A stretch of DNA of 64,000 nt from Algibacter sp. L1A34 (GCF_009796805.1 NZ_CP047029.1:3486001-3550000); one strand, 5' to 3'. Positions 30,901 to 40,133 are shown, counted from the first letter of the stretch. Notes: generated by a model not told the origin, from the letters alone. Translations and numbers: made by a program.

Positions 30901-31281
30901 AATAAGTGGGCCATCATCTGTGATTTCTAAATAGGGTAGAAGTTCCTTTTTAATGGTGTCAGAATATGTAAAAGGATATTCTTCCGCAGATTCTTCAACA
31001 AAAAAGTCGAATGGATTTATAGTTTTTAAATCAGCAATAATTTCTACTTCAACAGATAATTCCGTTGTTTTATCAGGAAAAATTAATCTCGCTAAATAAT
31101 TTCCAAAGGCATCTTGTTGCCAGTTAAAAAACTGATTATCAGGTTTTATTTTTATTGAATAAGCCTCAATTGGAGTTCTACTGTGTGGAGCAGGACGTAA
31201 TCTAAAAATATGTGGTGATAGATTTACAGCTCTATCATATTTATACTTTGTTTTGTGTGAGATTACAATTTTTAACGCCAT
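27949..31281 (-). CDS. Transglutaminase family protein with DUF2126
   Basis: 1110 residues, usual size. N-terminal transglutaminase-like N domain (1 to about 85), transglutaminase core with Cys in RNGSCRDYAWLFVQILRHLGF (about 170), His in DLHAWAEVYLPGAGW and Asp in FDATSG: an intact triad. The remainder (about 300-1100) is DUF2126, with VRLTMGGEPTFVSIDD, GKHTGTGGGNHVTLGG, HPGLSYLFSGSFIGATSQAPR and HPGGRSYDTYPVNSYEAESRR. Proteins of this kind were proposed on comparative grounds to belong to an ATP-grasp-based peptide ligation and modification system. It is the first gene of the three-gene minus-strand operon; ATG at 31281, preceded by 229 bases without a gene and no clear promoter. No signal peptide. 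Confidence 0.93.
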   Translation of the reverse strand: MALKIVISHKTKYKYDRAVNLSPHIFRLRPAPHSRTPIEAYSIKIKPDNQFFNWQQDAFGNYLARLIFPDKTTELSVEVEIIADLKTINPFDFFVEESAEEYPFTYSDTIKKELLPYLEITDDGPLIHEFIKTIDYTPRKTIYFLIDINQKIYEYLSYNIRLDPGVQSCEESLLQRNGSCRDYAWLFVQILRHLGFGARFVSGYLVQLKSDEKSLDGPSGPEEDFTDLHAWAEVYLPGAGWIGFDATSGLLAGEGHIPLACTPSFESAAPVSGMTDVCETVFEFENSVKRIFESPRVTKPYTDKQWNDIYKLGFKVEKELEKGDVRLTMGGEPTFVSIDDMESPEWNTDADGPHKRQLADDLTKRLFNKFAKGGFLHRAQGKWYPGEPLPRWGTEMCWRKDGRVIWHNEKLLSTFADNKIVPENADKLFLDTLTQYLGITDKTIMPAFEDAFYFLWEEGNLPTDIDPRTDKDGSLIQKKLGEILEQGTSKVVGYLLPLNNSFGNWLTCDWEFRRNHLFLTPGNSPVGLRLPLSSLIHKSEYEEFPKFEPDQFTKRGRFPSYKKVATNRYASFVNGEIESPTTNYFIRTALCAEVRDQKLYLFLPPLDCAEYYLDLLSSIEATARTLNIPVILEGYAAPKDNRLESLKITPDPGVIEINVHPAKNWDELTKNTFTLYEEAKKSRLGTEKFMLDGKHTGTGGGNHVTLGGVSPADSPLLRKPSLLRSLLTFWQHHPGLSYLFSGSFIGATSQAPRIDEARMENLYELEIAFSQIPKDGEVPFWLTDRLFRHLLTDLTGNTHRAEFCIDKLYSPDSSSGRLGILELRAFDMPPHPQMSLMQNLLVRTLVAWFWKKPYEHDLVRWGTELHDKFLIEHFVREDIKDIVTSLNRAGYRFKEEWFNPFFEFRFPLHGMVTINNIHIELRAAIEPWNVLGEEMTGGGTARYVDSSLERIQIKVCNFTEERYVVTCNGVKVNLKATAVKGELVAGIRYKAWDPYSALHPTIGVDTPLVFDIVDTWNKRSIGGCTYFVSHPGGRSYDTYPVNSYEAESRRISRFWESGHTQGEINPVQETIIDDASSNTTVQKKGSSKKFHYKELPINYEFPNTTDLRKK

Positions 31282-31510
31282 AAATTTTGTGGTTTTATTT
31301 TAAATGAATTTAGTAGTAAAAAAGATTCTTATAAAAATACATTAATTTTCTCAGTAAAATAGAGTTTTAAATAAAACTAAACCGATTAGTTAAATTATTA
31401 AAACATTAAAAATTATAATGACGAAAATTGATGATATGACGAATTTAGGGATTGTTTACCTTTTTTTTGATAAACACTAAAAATCATAAATTATACAGAA
31501 AATTTATTTT

Positions 31511-32551
31511 TTACGAATTGTAAAATCTGTTTTCTTGTTCATTAACTCTAATAAATGTAGTCCGTTTTGTGAGTTCTTTTAATCTAGATGCCCCAACATA
31601 GGTGCACGTACTGCGTAACCCTCCTAAAATATCTTGTAAGGTGCTTTCTACAGGTCCTTTATATGGTATTTCTACTGTTTTTCCTTCACTAGCCCTGTAT
31701 TCGGCAACGCCACCAACATGTTTTTCCATAGCCGTAGAGGAACTCATACCATAGAATTTCTTGAATTGCTCACCATTTTTTTTAATAATTTCACCACCAC
31801 TTTCATCATGTCCAGCAAGCATGCCTCCAAGCATTACAAAATCTGCACCAGCTCCAAAAGCCTTAGCTATATCTCCGGGAGTTGTACAACCACCATCGCT
31901 AATAATTTGTCCTCCTAAACCATGGGCAGCATCGGCACATTCAATAATTGCTGATAATTGAGGATAGCCAACACCGGTTTTTATTCGTGTAGTGCATACC
32001 GATCCAGGACCAATACCAACTTTTACAATATCGGCACCAGAGAGAATAAGTTCTTCTACCATCTCGCCTGTAACCACATTTCCTGCAATAATAACTTTAT
32101 CAGGGTATTGTTTTCGGGTGCTTTTCACGAAATCTGCGAAATATTCAGAATAACCGTTTGCAACATCAATACAAATAAATTTTAATTCTGGTTTTAGTTT
32201 AAATATTTCGGCTAGTTTTTCGGAATCATGCTCACCAATACCAGTACTAACAGCAATATGATTTAAATCGTTTTTAGAAATAGAAGATAAAAATCTCGTC
32301 CATTCCGATAATGAATAATGCTTATGTATTGCAGAAAAAAGTCCTTTACTAGCAAGGGCTTTAGCCATTTCAAAAGTACCAACAGTATCCATGTTTGCGG
32401 CCATTATTGGAATGCCTTTCCAAACTGTCGAACTATGTAAAAATTTAAATTCTCGGTCTAGACTTACTTCCGATCTGCTTTTTAGAGTGGATCTTTTTGG
32501 GCGAAACATAACATCCTTAAATCCTAATTTTATTTCGTTTTCTATGCGCAT
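31511..32551 (-). CDS. guaC: GMP reductase
   Basis: 346 residues, matching GuaC of the Escherichia type. TIM-barrel markers: [21 protein letters not shown] at the N-terminus, catalytic loop [22 protein letters not shown] (Cys near 187), [38 protein letters not shown] and [15 protein letters not shown]. It deaminates GMP reductively to IMP with NADPH, and lacks the CBS domains of IMP dehydrogenase. ATG at 32551. Divergent from the histidine kinase at 32690. guaA is also in this window at 61453. Confidence 0.95.
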   Translation of the reverse strand: MRIENEIKLGFKDVMFRPKRSTLKSRSEVSLDREFKFLHSSTVWKGIPIMAANMDTVGTFEMAKALASKGLFSAIHKHYSLSEWTRFLSSISKNDLNHIAVSTGIGEHDSEKLAEIFKLKPELKFICIDVANGYSEYFADFVKSTRKQYPDKVIIAGNVVTGEMVEELILSGADIVKVGIGPGSVCTTRIKTGVGYPQLSAIIECADAAHGLGGQIISDGGCTTPGDIAKAFGAGADFVMLGGMLAGHDESGGEIIKKNGEQFKKFYGMSSSTAMEKHVGGVAEYRASEGKTVEIPYKGPVESTLQDILGGLRSTCTYVGASRLKELTKRTTFIRVNEQENRFYNS

Positions 32552-32689
32552 TATGATTATTTATCTTTTAAAATTAGTTATTTTAATAAAATTTAAAATT
32601 AAACAAAAAGAATATAAATAAGAGAGACTAATTAATTATATTAGTGTTTTAATGAACATATTTTATGTTTCCCTAACCAACCAAGATCA

Positions 32690-34087
32690 ATGAAATTTTT
32701 TCTGCAGTCAATAAAATATATAAAAATAAAAAAGAAATTATCTTTTTCTATTTTAATATCAATTGTGGCCATTTTAATTATTGGCTATTTTTTTGTTGAT
32801 GGCAAAATTTATGTTGAAGCAGCCGCTATATCTCTCTTTATTCTTGCTGTAGTCCAGGTTTTTCTTTTACAATTTTTTTTAAAAAATCTTTTAAAAAATG
32901 ATGTCGTTAAAGAAAATTTAATGACTAGAATAAAAGAATTAAAGATAGATTTAGAAAAGGCAGAGGATTTAGCCGAACATAAATCTATTTATTTAGCAAA
33001 CATGAGCTATGAGGTTCGCACTCCACTTAACACGGTTTTGGGTATGCTTAGTATGCTTAAGCAAACAAATTTAGATGAAGACCAGGTTGCTCAAGTTGAA
33101 ATTGCAGAGTTTTCATCGATGCATTTATTACAATTGGTAAAAATGGTTACGGATAATGCAGAAGTGGATACTAGTGATGTTAAATTGAATTTTATTGCCA
33201 TCGATTTAAGACAAGATTTAGTTCACTTATTTAAAGTATTTGAATACCAAGCTTGGGAAAAAGGTTTAGAATTCGATTTTAAATTTTTATTTGAAGAAAA
33301 GGATAAGTCTTTGGTTTATGGCGATTCTTCTAGAATTCAGCAAGTGTTGATTAACTTGATTAATAATGCTATTAAGTTTACTAATTCTGGAAAAGTATCG
33401 ATAATAATAGATCAGACGGTTGGTATTGATACTGAAAAAATAGTGACGTTTTATGTTAAAGATACTGGGGTAGGTATGCGTTCAGATGAAGTAAAACGCT
33501 TTTTTGATGGGGATAGTAATATTCCGGCTGCCATTATTAAAGATTATCGCGGTGCTGGTTTAGGATTGTCGATTTCGCGTAAATTGGTAAAATTGATGGG
33601 CGGAACTTTAAAACTAGAAAGTAAAGAGAATGAAGGCTCTACCTTTTATTTTAGTCTTCAATTAAAAAAGACGCTTAATGTTAATGTGGTTGAAGAGCCA
33701 TCGAAAACTTTGAATGCTAAATTTAATGTTTTGGTTGCTGAAGATAATAGAATGAACCAAAAAGTAATTAAGTTTTTATTAGAGAAACAAGGTGCCGATT
33801 GTACGTTTGCAAAAAATGGTTTGGAAGCTGTGGAGCTTTATAAAATTTTAGATTTCGATATGATTTTTATGGATATCTACATGCCAGATATGGATGGGTA
33901 TGAAGCTACGGAAGCTATTATAAAAACTAAAAAATACGCACAACATAAAACACCGATAATAGCAGTTTCGGCAAGTGCTTTTGAAGAAGATATCGAAAGC
34001 GCAAAACTAGCAGGAGCAAACGATTTTTTAGCAAAGCCAATAGAACTGCCAAAGCTAAAAAAGTTATTAAATAAGTATGCGCTTTAA
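32690..34087 (+). CDS. Hybrid histidine-kinase-like protein, phosphoacceptor His replaced by Tyr
   Basis: 465 residues: two N-terminal membrane helices (about 17-35 and 42-67), coiled linker, HisKA (about 95-160), HATPase (about 190-330) and a receiver domain (about 345-465). ATP-binding boxes are good: LINNAIKFT (N), DTGVGM (G1), GAGLGLSISRKLVKLMGG (G2). The receiver has VAEDNRMN, phosphoacceptor Asp395 in FMDIYMPDMDG, and Lys in LAKPIE. The H box reads NMSYEVRTPLN, where the family has SHE: His is Tyr107 (codon TAT at 33008-33010, one base from CAT). So autophosphorylation on the usual site is impossible unless another His is used. It may act as a pseudokinase, phosphatase or receiver-only protein. 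No separate response regulator is adjacent. Confidence 0.9.
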   Translation: MKFFLQSIKYIKIKKKLSFSILISIVAILIIGYFFVDGKIYVEAAAISLFILAVVQVFLLQFFLKNLLKNDVVKENLMTRIKELKIDLEKAEDLAEHKSIYLANMSYEVRTPLNTVLGMLSMLKQTNLDEDQVAQVEIAEFSSMHLLQLVKMVTDNAEVDTSDVKLNFIAIDLRQDLVHLFKVFEYQAWEKGLEFDFKFLFEEKDKSLVYGDSSRIQQVLINLINNAIKFTNSGKVSIIIDQTVGIDTEKIVTFYVKDTGVGMRSDEVKRFFDGDSNIPAAIIKDYRGAGLGLSISRKLVKLMGGTLKLESKENEGSTFYFSLQLKKTLNVNVVEEPSKTLNAKFNVLVAEDNRMNQKVIKFLLEKQGADCTFAKNGLEAVELYKILDFDMIFMDIYMPDMDGYEATEAIIKTKKYAQHKTPIIAVSASAFEEDIESAKLAGANDFLAKPIELPKLKKLLNKYAL

Positions 34088-34137
34088 GAGGCAATAATAT
34101 AATAGGACTAAATAAGGTAAGTTTTGAAAACCTTATA

Positions 34138-34600
34138 TTATAGGCTTTTACCTCTAGCTGCTGTTTTTATTTCTACAGGTATTTTCCAAATATCTATTTC
34201 TGTTTTCCAATCTGTTTTATATCCTTCCCCGTGGATTAAATTTTAATCGATATTTTATAAATTCGTTATTTTTAAATTTATTTAAGATCTTTTGTAGTAA
34301 ACTCCACACTGGTTTTTCATGATTTTCTATCTAATCTTAAGTATAATCAAAATAAAAATCAGGTATAGCTCTCCAAAAAATCAATAAAGCGATTCCTTTG
34401 TTACATTTTGGGCTATCAATAATCCAATTTAATATAGTTGTTCCATCGTCCCAATTGTAATGATCCGCGAGATAGGATTATTCGTCTAAATTTAGAGTTT
34501 TAAATTTATTGAAATCAGGAAGTTTTTCATCATCACATTCTCCAAAAGAAAATTGGATAAAATTTATTCTTAATAACCAATATCTTGTTTGGTTAGACTA
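34138..34600 (-). pseudogene. DUF4274-domain protein remnant
   Basis: Translating the minus strand gives clear protein-like sequence broken by stops. One frame reads FGECDDEKLPDFNKFKTLNLDE, stop (34478-34480), SYLADHYNWDDGTTILNWII, DSPKCNKGIALLIFWRAIPD, then stops at 34337-34339 and 34331-34333, then EKPVWSLLQKILNKFKNNEF. A frameshift near 34220-34228 moves on to GYKTDWKTEIDIWKIP and KTAARGK, stop at 34138. The YNWDDG ... P.C..G.ALLIFW core matches DUF4274. At least three stops plus one shift show it is dead. It sits directly downstream of ridA on the same strand. DUF4274 proteins occur around immunity and toxin-type loci, but I see no toxin here. Confidence 0.75.
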
Positions 34601-34615
34601 TCAGATTTATAAAGA

Positions 34616-34996
34616 TTACTTGACAGCAATAACGCTAATTTCGACATTTACATTTTTAGGTAATCGGGCAACTTGAACTGTTTCGCGTGCAGGAGCAGTG
34701 GCGTCGTTAAAATAACTTCCGTAAACTTCGTTAATACTAACAAAATCGTCCATGTTACTTATGAAAATTGATGATTTAATCACATTTTCGAAAGTCATAT
34801 CAGCCGCTTTTAAAACAGCTTTTAGATTATGCATAACTTGTGTAGTTTCTGTTTTAATGTCTTCTAAAACAAGCTCGCTGGTTTCTGGGTTAATAGCTAT
34901 TTGTCCAGATGTGTATAATGTGTTTCCTGTTAAAACGGCTTGATTATATGGTCCAATAGGAGCAGGAGCTTCAGTTGTTGTTATTATTTTTTTCAT
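34616..34996 (-). CDS. RidA family protein (YjgF/YER057c/UK114), enamine/imine deaminase
   Basis: 126 residues, the exact family length. Markers: TTEAPAPIGPYNQAV at the N-terminus, YTSGQIAINPETSEL, TTQVMHNLKAVLKAA, and the signature YFNDATAPARETVQVARLPKNVNVEISVIA with the catalytic-type Arg near position 105. RidA hydrolyses reactive 2-aminoacrylate-type enamines from PLP enzymes, protecting them. Cytoplasmic trimer. Minus strand, about 100 bases after the broken lptD gene, and followed by a dead DUF4274 gene. Confidence 0.93.
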   Translation of the reverse strand: MKKIITTTEAPAPIGPYNQAVLTGNTLYTSGQIAINPETSELVLEDIKTETTQVMHNLKAVLKAADMTFENVIKSSIFISNMDDFVSINEVYGSYFNDATAPARETVQVARLPKNVNVEISVIAVK

Positions 34997-35102
34997 CTAA
35001 AAAGTATTTTAATTTTTGTAAAGTTGAAAATCAACGAAATGTTTCTATAAAAATAATAAATTTACACTTTATTCAGTGCAAACAATATAGGAATAGTTAA
35101 TT

Positions 35103-37855
35103 TTAAAGTTGAGTATCTGCCGATTTACGTTTTTCATATTTAAGATCTTGTAAAAGGCTAGATTTTATACCAATGAAGAAATTCCATGAGGTATAAGTTC
35201 CAAAAGGTACCCAACTCATATTCATTCTCCAGCTTTCTAAATCACGTTCAAAGCGAAGTTGAGTAGAGGTGAAACCATTGTTTTTAACATCGTAACCAGA
35301 GGATGCTCCAATAGACCATTTATCAGATAATTGAATATCTCCAGAGAACATTAAGGAATGCGATGATATCTCGTTTTGCCTTGTAGAGTTGGAGTAATTT
35401 ACAGCGTAAGCTAAACGTAAACTCCAGGGGATTTTATAGCGATAAAAAGCATTTTTGGTGTCTTTATCTTTATCGTCTTTTTCAGGAATAGGTTTAGAGA
35501 AATCTTGAGATACACCGAACATATCATCGTCTCGACCACCACCTTGTAAATTTTCATCACGGTTTCTATCATCGTCTTTAGAATCCTTTTTTCCTTTTTT
35601 ATCACTAGATAACGACCAACTAGCTGTCATGTTGGCACTAGTTAGCCTAAATAGACTTCCGTTATTATCAATGTTAAAAGTATTTATTCTATTATTGTTA
35701 TTATCCAAAGCGTATGGGTCTAAAGTAGCTCCAAAATTCAAACTTAATTTATTATCAAACAGTTGTGTACCACCACTCATTCTTACCGGACTCCATTGTA
35801 AAGAGTCGCCTGCAAAATTATAAGATGTAGAAAAGTTTAAATTGTTTAATAGAACAACCTTTTTTGGTTCGGTTGCAGTACTATCTTTATCTCTAACTTT
35901 TGCTTCAAAATTGTTGGATAATGAAATCCCCATAGAACTAGAAAAAGTCTGTCCAGGAGTACCAAAAATACTTTCTTCAAACCGAGTAAATGAAACATCT
36001 TCAACCGTTTCTCCATCGGCACTAACAACCTCGTAAGTATCATAATATTTATCGAAAGCCGGATTTATATTATAACTAATAGACGGACGCATAACGTGCC
36101 TAATTTTTTGAATTTTTGGATCTTTACCTTCTTTTTCAAAATCGAACATACCATAAATAGTAGTTCCTAAACTCGTACTAAAATTATATGTTCTAAAAGA
36201 ATCGAAGCCATTAACTGTTTCAGTTACTGTTTCTCTAGTTGTATTATCAAAGCTTTTATCAATGGTTTTAAACGTCCAAACTTCATTAAAATTAGTACTT
36301 GTACTCATACTAAAATATTTGAATAATTTAAAGTTGGTTGTTAAAGGAATAGTGTGTTGAAATCCAGTTTTAGCATCGTCAAACATTTCCTTTTAAAGAA
36401 TAAAGAATCGGTAGTTGATATTCTATTTTCACCACGTAAATTATACTGTAAATTTATATTTTGAATAATCCCTTTTTTAGATCCTGTTTTAGGAGCAAAA
36501 GGATACATTCTACCAATACTACCGGTTAAGGTCGGCAAGGTCATATTAATAGTTTCTGTTTGCGTATTTTGCGAATGCGTAGCTGTTAAACTTAAACTAA
36601 CTTGCGGTTCGCCTTGAAATGTTTTAGAGTAAGAAACCGAAGATGATAACGTATTATTAAATCGGTTTGCTAGATTTACTTGGTTTAATGAGCCACTGTA
36701 ATAATTACTACTACCAAGGTTTACCGAGGCAGAAAAACGTGAGTTAGGGTTAGCTTTAGCATCTTGGCTATGCGACCAACGTAAATTGTATAACGTGTTT
36801 TTAGCATAATCGGAAAAGCCAAGTTCGCTGGTAATTAAGCTTTCATATCTAAAGGCTAAATTACCTCTGTATTTATAACGTTTTGCATAAGTGTTTTCTA
36901 CTCTTAACCCGTAACTTCCGTTAGTATAATAATCTCCTAAAACAGTTAAATCTATGTTGTCACTTACCGCAAAATAATATCCACCATTTTGTAAAAAGAA
37001 ACCTCGATCGTTTTGTTCTCCAAAACTTGGTAAAATTACACCCGATGTATGTGTTTCAGTTTGTGGAAAAAAAGCGAAGGGTAAACCTATTGGTGTAGGT
37101 ACATCATATATAAATAAATTGGCTAAGCCTGTTACAATCTTTTTTCCTGGAACGATTTTAGCTTTTCTAAGTTTTATGTAATAATCTGGATCTTCAAGGT
37201 TTTCAGCTGTAGTGTATTTTGCATTCTTTAAAAAGTAAACTGAATCGTTTTCCTTTTTTGTGATACTAGCAATTACAGTTCCTTCTCCTTGTTCGGTTTT
37301 AGAATTATAAATAAGTGCTTTTTTAGTTTTGCTATTAAAAATAATAGAATCAGGTTCTACAACACTACTTCCTTGGGTAAATACGGGTTTTTGGGTGTAT
37401 TCGCCAGTAGTATCAATAATACCTCGAGCACGAACGGTGTTTGTTGTATAATCTACAATAATACTTCCTGCAGAAATATTCATGTCACCATAATCAATTT
37501 TGGCTTGATTATATAGATATAGTTTATGTTTTATTTGATTGAAGGTGGTGTAATCTACCGCACTGTAAACCACTTTATTTTCTAAAAGGCCTTTTTTAGG
37601 TTTAATAGAATCGGTTTTAATGGAATCCTGAACTTTTTCATCAATTATTGGTACTAGTACACTATCGGTTTTTATAGTCACCCGATTTTCAACAGAAGGT
37701 ATAATAGAATCCGTCTTTTTTTTGATGTCTTGCCCAAAGCTTAGCATGTTAATAAACATGGTAAAACTTAGTGCAAAAAGTATATTAAAGTTGTTTGTCT
37801 GCAACGCTTTTAAATGTATTTTTGTAAAAGTATGGCTCGGTTTTTGAAAAGCCAA
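35103..37855 (-). pseudogene. lptD: Putative LPS-assembly outer-membrane protein LptD, split by one frameshift
   Basis: Two overlapping frames make one LptD. The upstream part (37855-36341, 504 residues) has a signal peptide ending FINMLSFGQ, an OstA-like periplasmic domain (VVYSAVDYTTFNQIKHKLYL, GSIIVDYTTNTVRARG, PVFTQGSSVVEPDSIIFN) and the beginning of the barrel (GLPFAFFPQTETHTSGVILP, GFFLQNGGYY). It then goes off frame after TTDSLFFKR. The downstream part (36386-35103, 427 residues) resumes with EMFDDAKTGFQHTIPLT, a barrel continuing to ESWRMNMSWVPFGTYTSW. Joining needs one extra A in the run at 36392-36395. LptD inserts LPS into the outer membrane and is usually essential, so a sequencing error must be considered. 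The N-terminal TTG at 37855 overlaps a -7 box (TAATTTTG, 37853-37860); a TTG at 37804 is an alternative but lacks the basic n-region. Confidence 0.85.
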
Positions 37856-38018
37856 AATTACATATATTTTTCTGTGAATGTTTTATATTCTAAGAAAAAT
37901 TTAAAATTAAACTAAACTGAGTATTTTAATCGTTATTATTTTAAAAAAGGCATACTTTTTATTTTAGAATAGCCACATTTTTCAATACACCGATTTAAAA
38001 CACAATCTTATTTATCTC

Positions 38019-39116
38019 ATGAAAACGAACACCTTATTACTTTTCGTATCTTTTATATTAGTATTAACATTTTCTTCATATGCAAATAATAGAAATAACG
38101 ACGCTGATAAATTTGTAGTTGTACTCGATGCAGGCCATGGCGGAAAAGATCCTGGGAATTTAGGAAATGGTTATAAAGAAAAAGATATTGCATTAAAAGT
38201 AGTTTTAGCTATTGGAAGTGCCTTAGAGAAAAACCCAAATATAAAAGTAATTTATACTCGTAAATCTGATAAATTTATAGATTTATTTGTACGCGGAAAG
38301 ATAGCAAACAAAGCTAAAGCCGATTTATTTGTATCTGTACATTGCGATTCGCACACATCACAAGCTTATGGAGCAGGAACTTTTGTTTTAGGTTTACACC
38401 GAAATAAAACTAATTTTGAGGTAGCTAAAAAGGAGAACTCAGTAATTTTATTGGAAGATAATTACCATCAAAATTATTCGGGTTACGACCCAAATTCACC
38501 AGAATCTGCAATTAGTATAATGATGGGAATGGAAGATTATTTAGATCAAAGTATTCAGTTAGCAAGTTTAATTCAAAAAAACTTTGTTGGAAAATTAAAA
38601 AGAAAAGACAGAAGTGTTAAACAAGCTGGTTTTATTGTTTTACACCAAACAGTAATGCCAAGTGTTTTGGTAGAATTAGGGTTTTTAACCAATAATAAAG
38701 AGGGTGCATTTTTAAATTCAAAAAAAGGCCAACAACAGATGGCTAAGGCTGTCACCGATGCTATTTTACAATATAAAGCATCCTTAGAACAAAATGTGGC
38801 GCATACTATTTTTGAAGAAGAAGAGATAGAAACATCTTCTACTAGCGATGAAATATATAAGGATATTACTTTTAAAATTCAAATAGCTGCAAGTTCAAAA
38901 TCTCTAGTAACTAAGCCATACAATTTTAAAGGTTTATCTAATATTTCTAAAGAAAAAACGGGTAGTTTATATAAGTATTATTATGGTTCTACATCAAATT
39001 ATACACAAACAAAGCAATTGGTAAGCGATGCAAAAAGCAAAGGCTATAAATCAAGCTTTGTTGTAGCTTTTAAAAATGGTAAAAAAATTAGTCTTAGCGA
39101 AGCTTTAAAAAGGTAA
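38019..39116 (+). CDS. N-acetylmuramoyl-L-alanine amidase (Amidase_3) with C-terminal SPOR-like domain
   Basis: 365 residues with signal peptide (LLLFVSFILVLTFSSYA). The catalytic domain (about 28-235) has the Amidase_3 zinc ligands: VVLDAGHGGKDPG (His), GYKEKDIALKV (Glu), FVSVHCDSH (His), and the catalytic Glu in VLVELGFLTNNKEG. A linker (about 245-285) leads to a C-terminal domain of SPOR-like character (FKIQIAASSKSL ... LVSDAKSKGYKSSFVVAFKNGKKISL) which would bind denuded septal peptidoglycan. It cleaves the amide between MurNAc and the stem peptide, typically at division. First gene of the plus-strand run to MlaD and the Fe-S proteins, divergent from lptD. Confidence 0.93.
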   Translation: MKTNTLLLFVSFILVLTFSSYANNRNNDADKFVVVLDAGHGGKDPGNLGNGYKEKDIALKVVLAIGSALEKNPNIKVIYTRKSDKFIDLFVRGKIANKAKADLFVSVHCDSHTSQAYGAGTFVLGLHRNKTNFEVAKKENSVILLEDNYHQNYSGYDPNSPESAISIMMGMEDYLDQSIQLASLIQKNFVGKLKRKDRSVKQAGFIVLHQTVMPSVLVELGFLTNNKEGAFLNSKKGQQQMAKAVTDAILQYKASLEQNVAHTIFEEEEIETSSTSDEIYKDITFKIQIAASSKSLVTKPYNFKGLSNISKEKTGSLYKYYYGSTSNYTQTKQLVSDAKSKGYKSSFVVAFKNGKKISLSEALKR

Positions 39117-39151
39117 TTAAGAAATTACAAGCATTCTTTTTAAAATTATCT

Positions 39152-39159
39152 TAAATTTG
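39152..39159 (+). promoter_or_regulatory. -7 box TAAATTTG upstream of the MlaD gene
   Basis: Exact TAnnTTTG match between the amidase stop (39116) and the MlaD start (39186). It implies a start near 39164 and a leader of about 20 bases. No -33 element is visible at 19 bases, so this may be a weak internal promoter. Confidence 0.35.
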
Positions 39160-39185
39160 TCTTTGTTATTTAAAGAATATACAAT

Positions 39186-40127
39186 TTGAAAATATCTAGA
39201 GAAGTAAAAACAGGCATATTAGTATTATTAGGAATTCTCCTTTTTATTTTTGGTTTTAATTACCTAAAAGGACAAAATTTATTAGATAGTTCTAAAACTT
39301 ATTATGCAGTTTACGATAATGTTGAAGGCTTGGTGCCATCTACACCTGTAACCATAAACGGACTAAACGTTGGAAAGGTAGTTAGTATTAAATTTAAGGA
39401 GGACGGCTCAGGGAAATTATTAGTAAAACTAATGGTAGATAATGACTTTGAATTCTCGAAAAATAGTACAGCACAATTATACGATACAGGATTAATAGGA
39501 GGAAAGGCTATTGCTATTCTACCAGCTTTTGATAAGGCAGGTAACGCCGAAAGTGAAAGTGTATTAAACGGAACGGTAAAAGTAGGATTAACAGACGCTC
39601 TTGCAAACCAATTAACACCATTACAAGGTAAAATCGAAAAAATGCTAACGAGTGCTGATGCATTAATTTCAAATTTAAATGATGTTTTAGATGAAAAGGG
39701 AAAAGCTAACTTAAAAACAAGTTTGGCTAGTTTAAGCGTAACTATGAAATCGTTTGAAGGCACATCAAAATCTTTGAATCAAATTATGCAAACTAATGAA
39801 TCTAAAATTACCACGGTTTTAACAAATGCAGAAATTGCAAGTAATGATTTAGCAAAAATGACGAGTTCACTTTCTAAATCTGATTTAGCTGCAACTATGA
39901 AAAATCTTGAAACTACTTTAGCTAGTTTCAATAATATAATGGCAAACCTAGAAAAGGGAGAAGGTTCTATGGGCAAACTGCTTAAAGACGATGCCTTATA
40001 CAATAATTTAGAAGGAGCAACCGAAGAATTAGAATCTCTTTTAAAAGATTTTAAATTACACCCAAACCGTTATACTAGAATTCTTTCTAAAAAAGAAATC
40101 CCGTATAAAGAACCTGAAACTAACTAA
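39186..40127 (+). CDS. MlaD/MCE-family lipid-binding protein, TTG start
   Basis: 313 residues. Single N-terminal membrane helix (VKTGILVLLGILLFIFGFNYL), MCE domain (about 37-115: YYAVYDNVEGLVPSTPVTINGLNVGKV, STAQLYDTGLIGGKAIAI), then an extended helical or coiled region (about 140-290) and a basic tail. MCE proteins form hexameric rings moving phospholipid between membranes to keep outer-membrane asymmetry. The TTG at 39186 begins KISREVKTGIL, the usual family N-terminus, so TTG is accepted. The Fe-S protein starts 6 bases after its stop. The partner permease and ATPase (MlaE/MlaF) are not in the window. Confidence 0.92.
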   Translation: MKISREVKTGILVLLGILLFIFGFNYLKGQNLLDSSKTYYAVYDNVEGLVPSTPVTINGLNVGKVVSIKFKEDGSGKLLVKLMVDNDFEFSKNSTAQLYDTGLIGGKAIAILPAFDKAGNAESESVLNGTVKVGLTDALANQLTPLQGKIEKMLTSADALISNLNDVLDEKGKANLKTSLASLSVTMKSFEGTSKSLNQIMQTNESKITTVLTNAEIASNDLAKMTSSLSKSDLAATMKNLETTLASFNNIMANLEKGEGSMGKLLKDDALYNNLEGATEELESLLKDFKLHPNRYTRILSKKEIPYKEPETN

Positions 40128-40133
40128 ATTTAA

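Noticed and set aside
31282-31510. Terminator or small gene between the ATP-grasp operon and guaC
   Set aside because: Only a 7-pair stem (GTTTATC/GGTAAAC) without T tract and no credible frame; left unassigned.
36380-36400. Programmed ribosomal frameshift in lptD
   Set aside because: No slippery heptamer in the right frame and no visible downstream structure; a single-base deletion in an A run is simpler.
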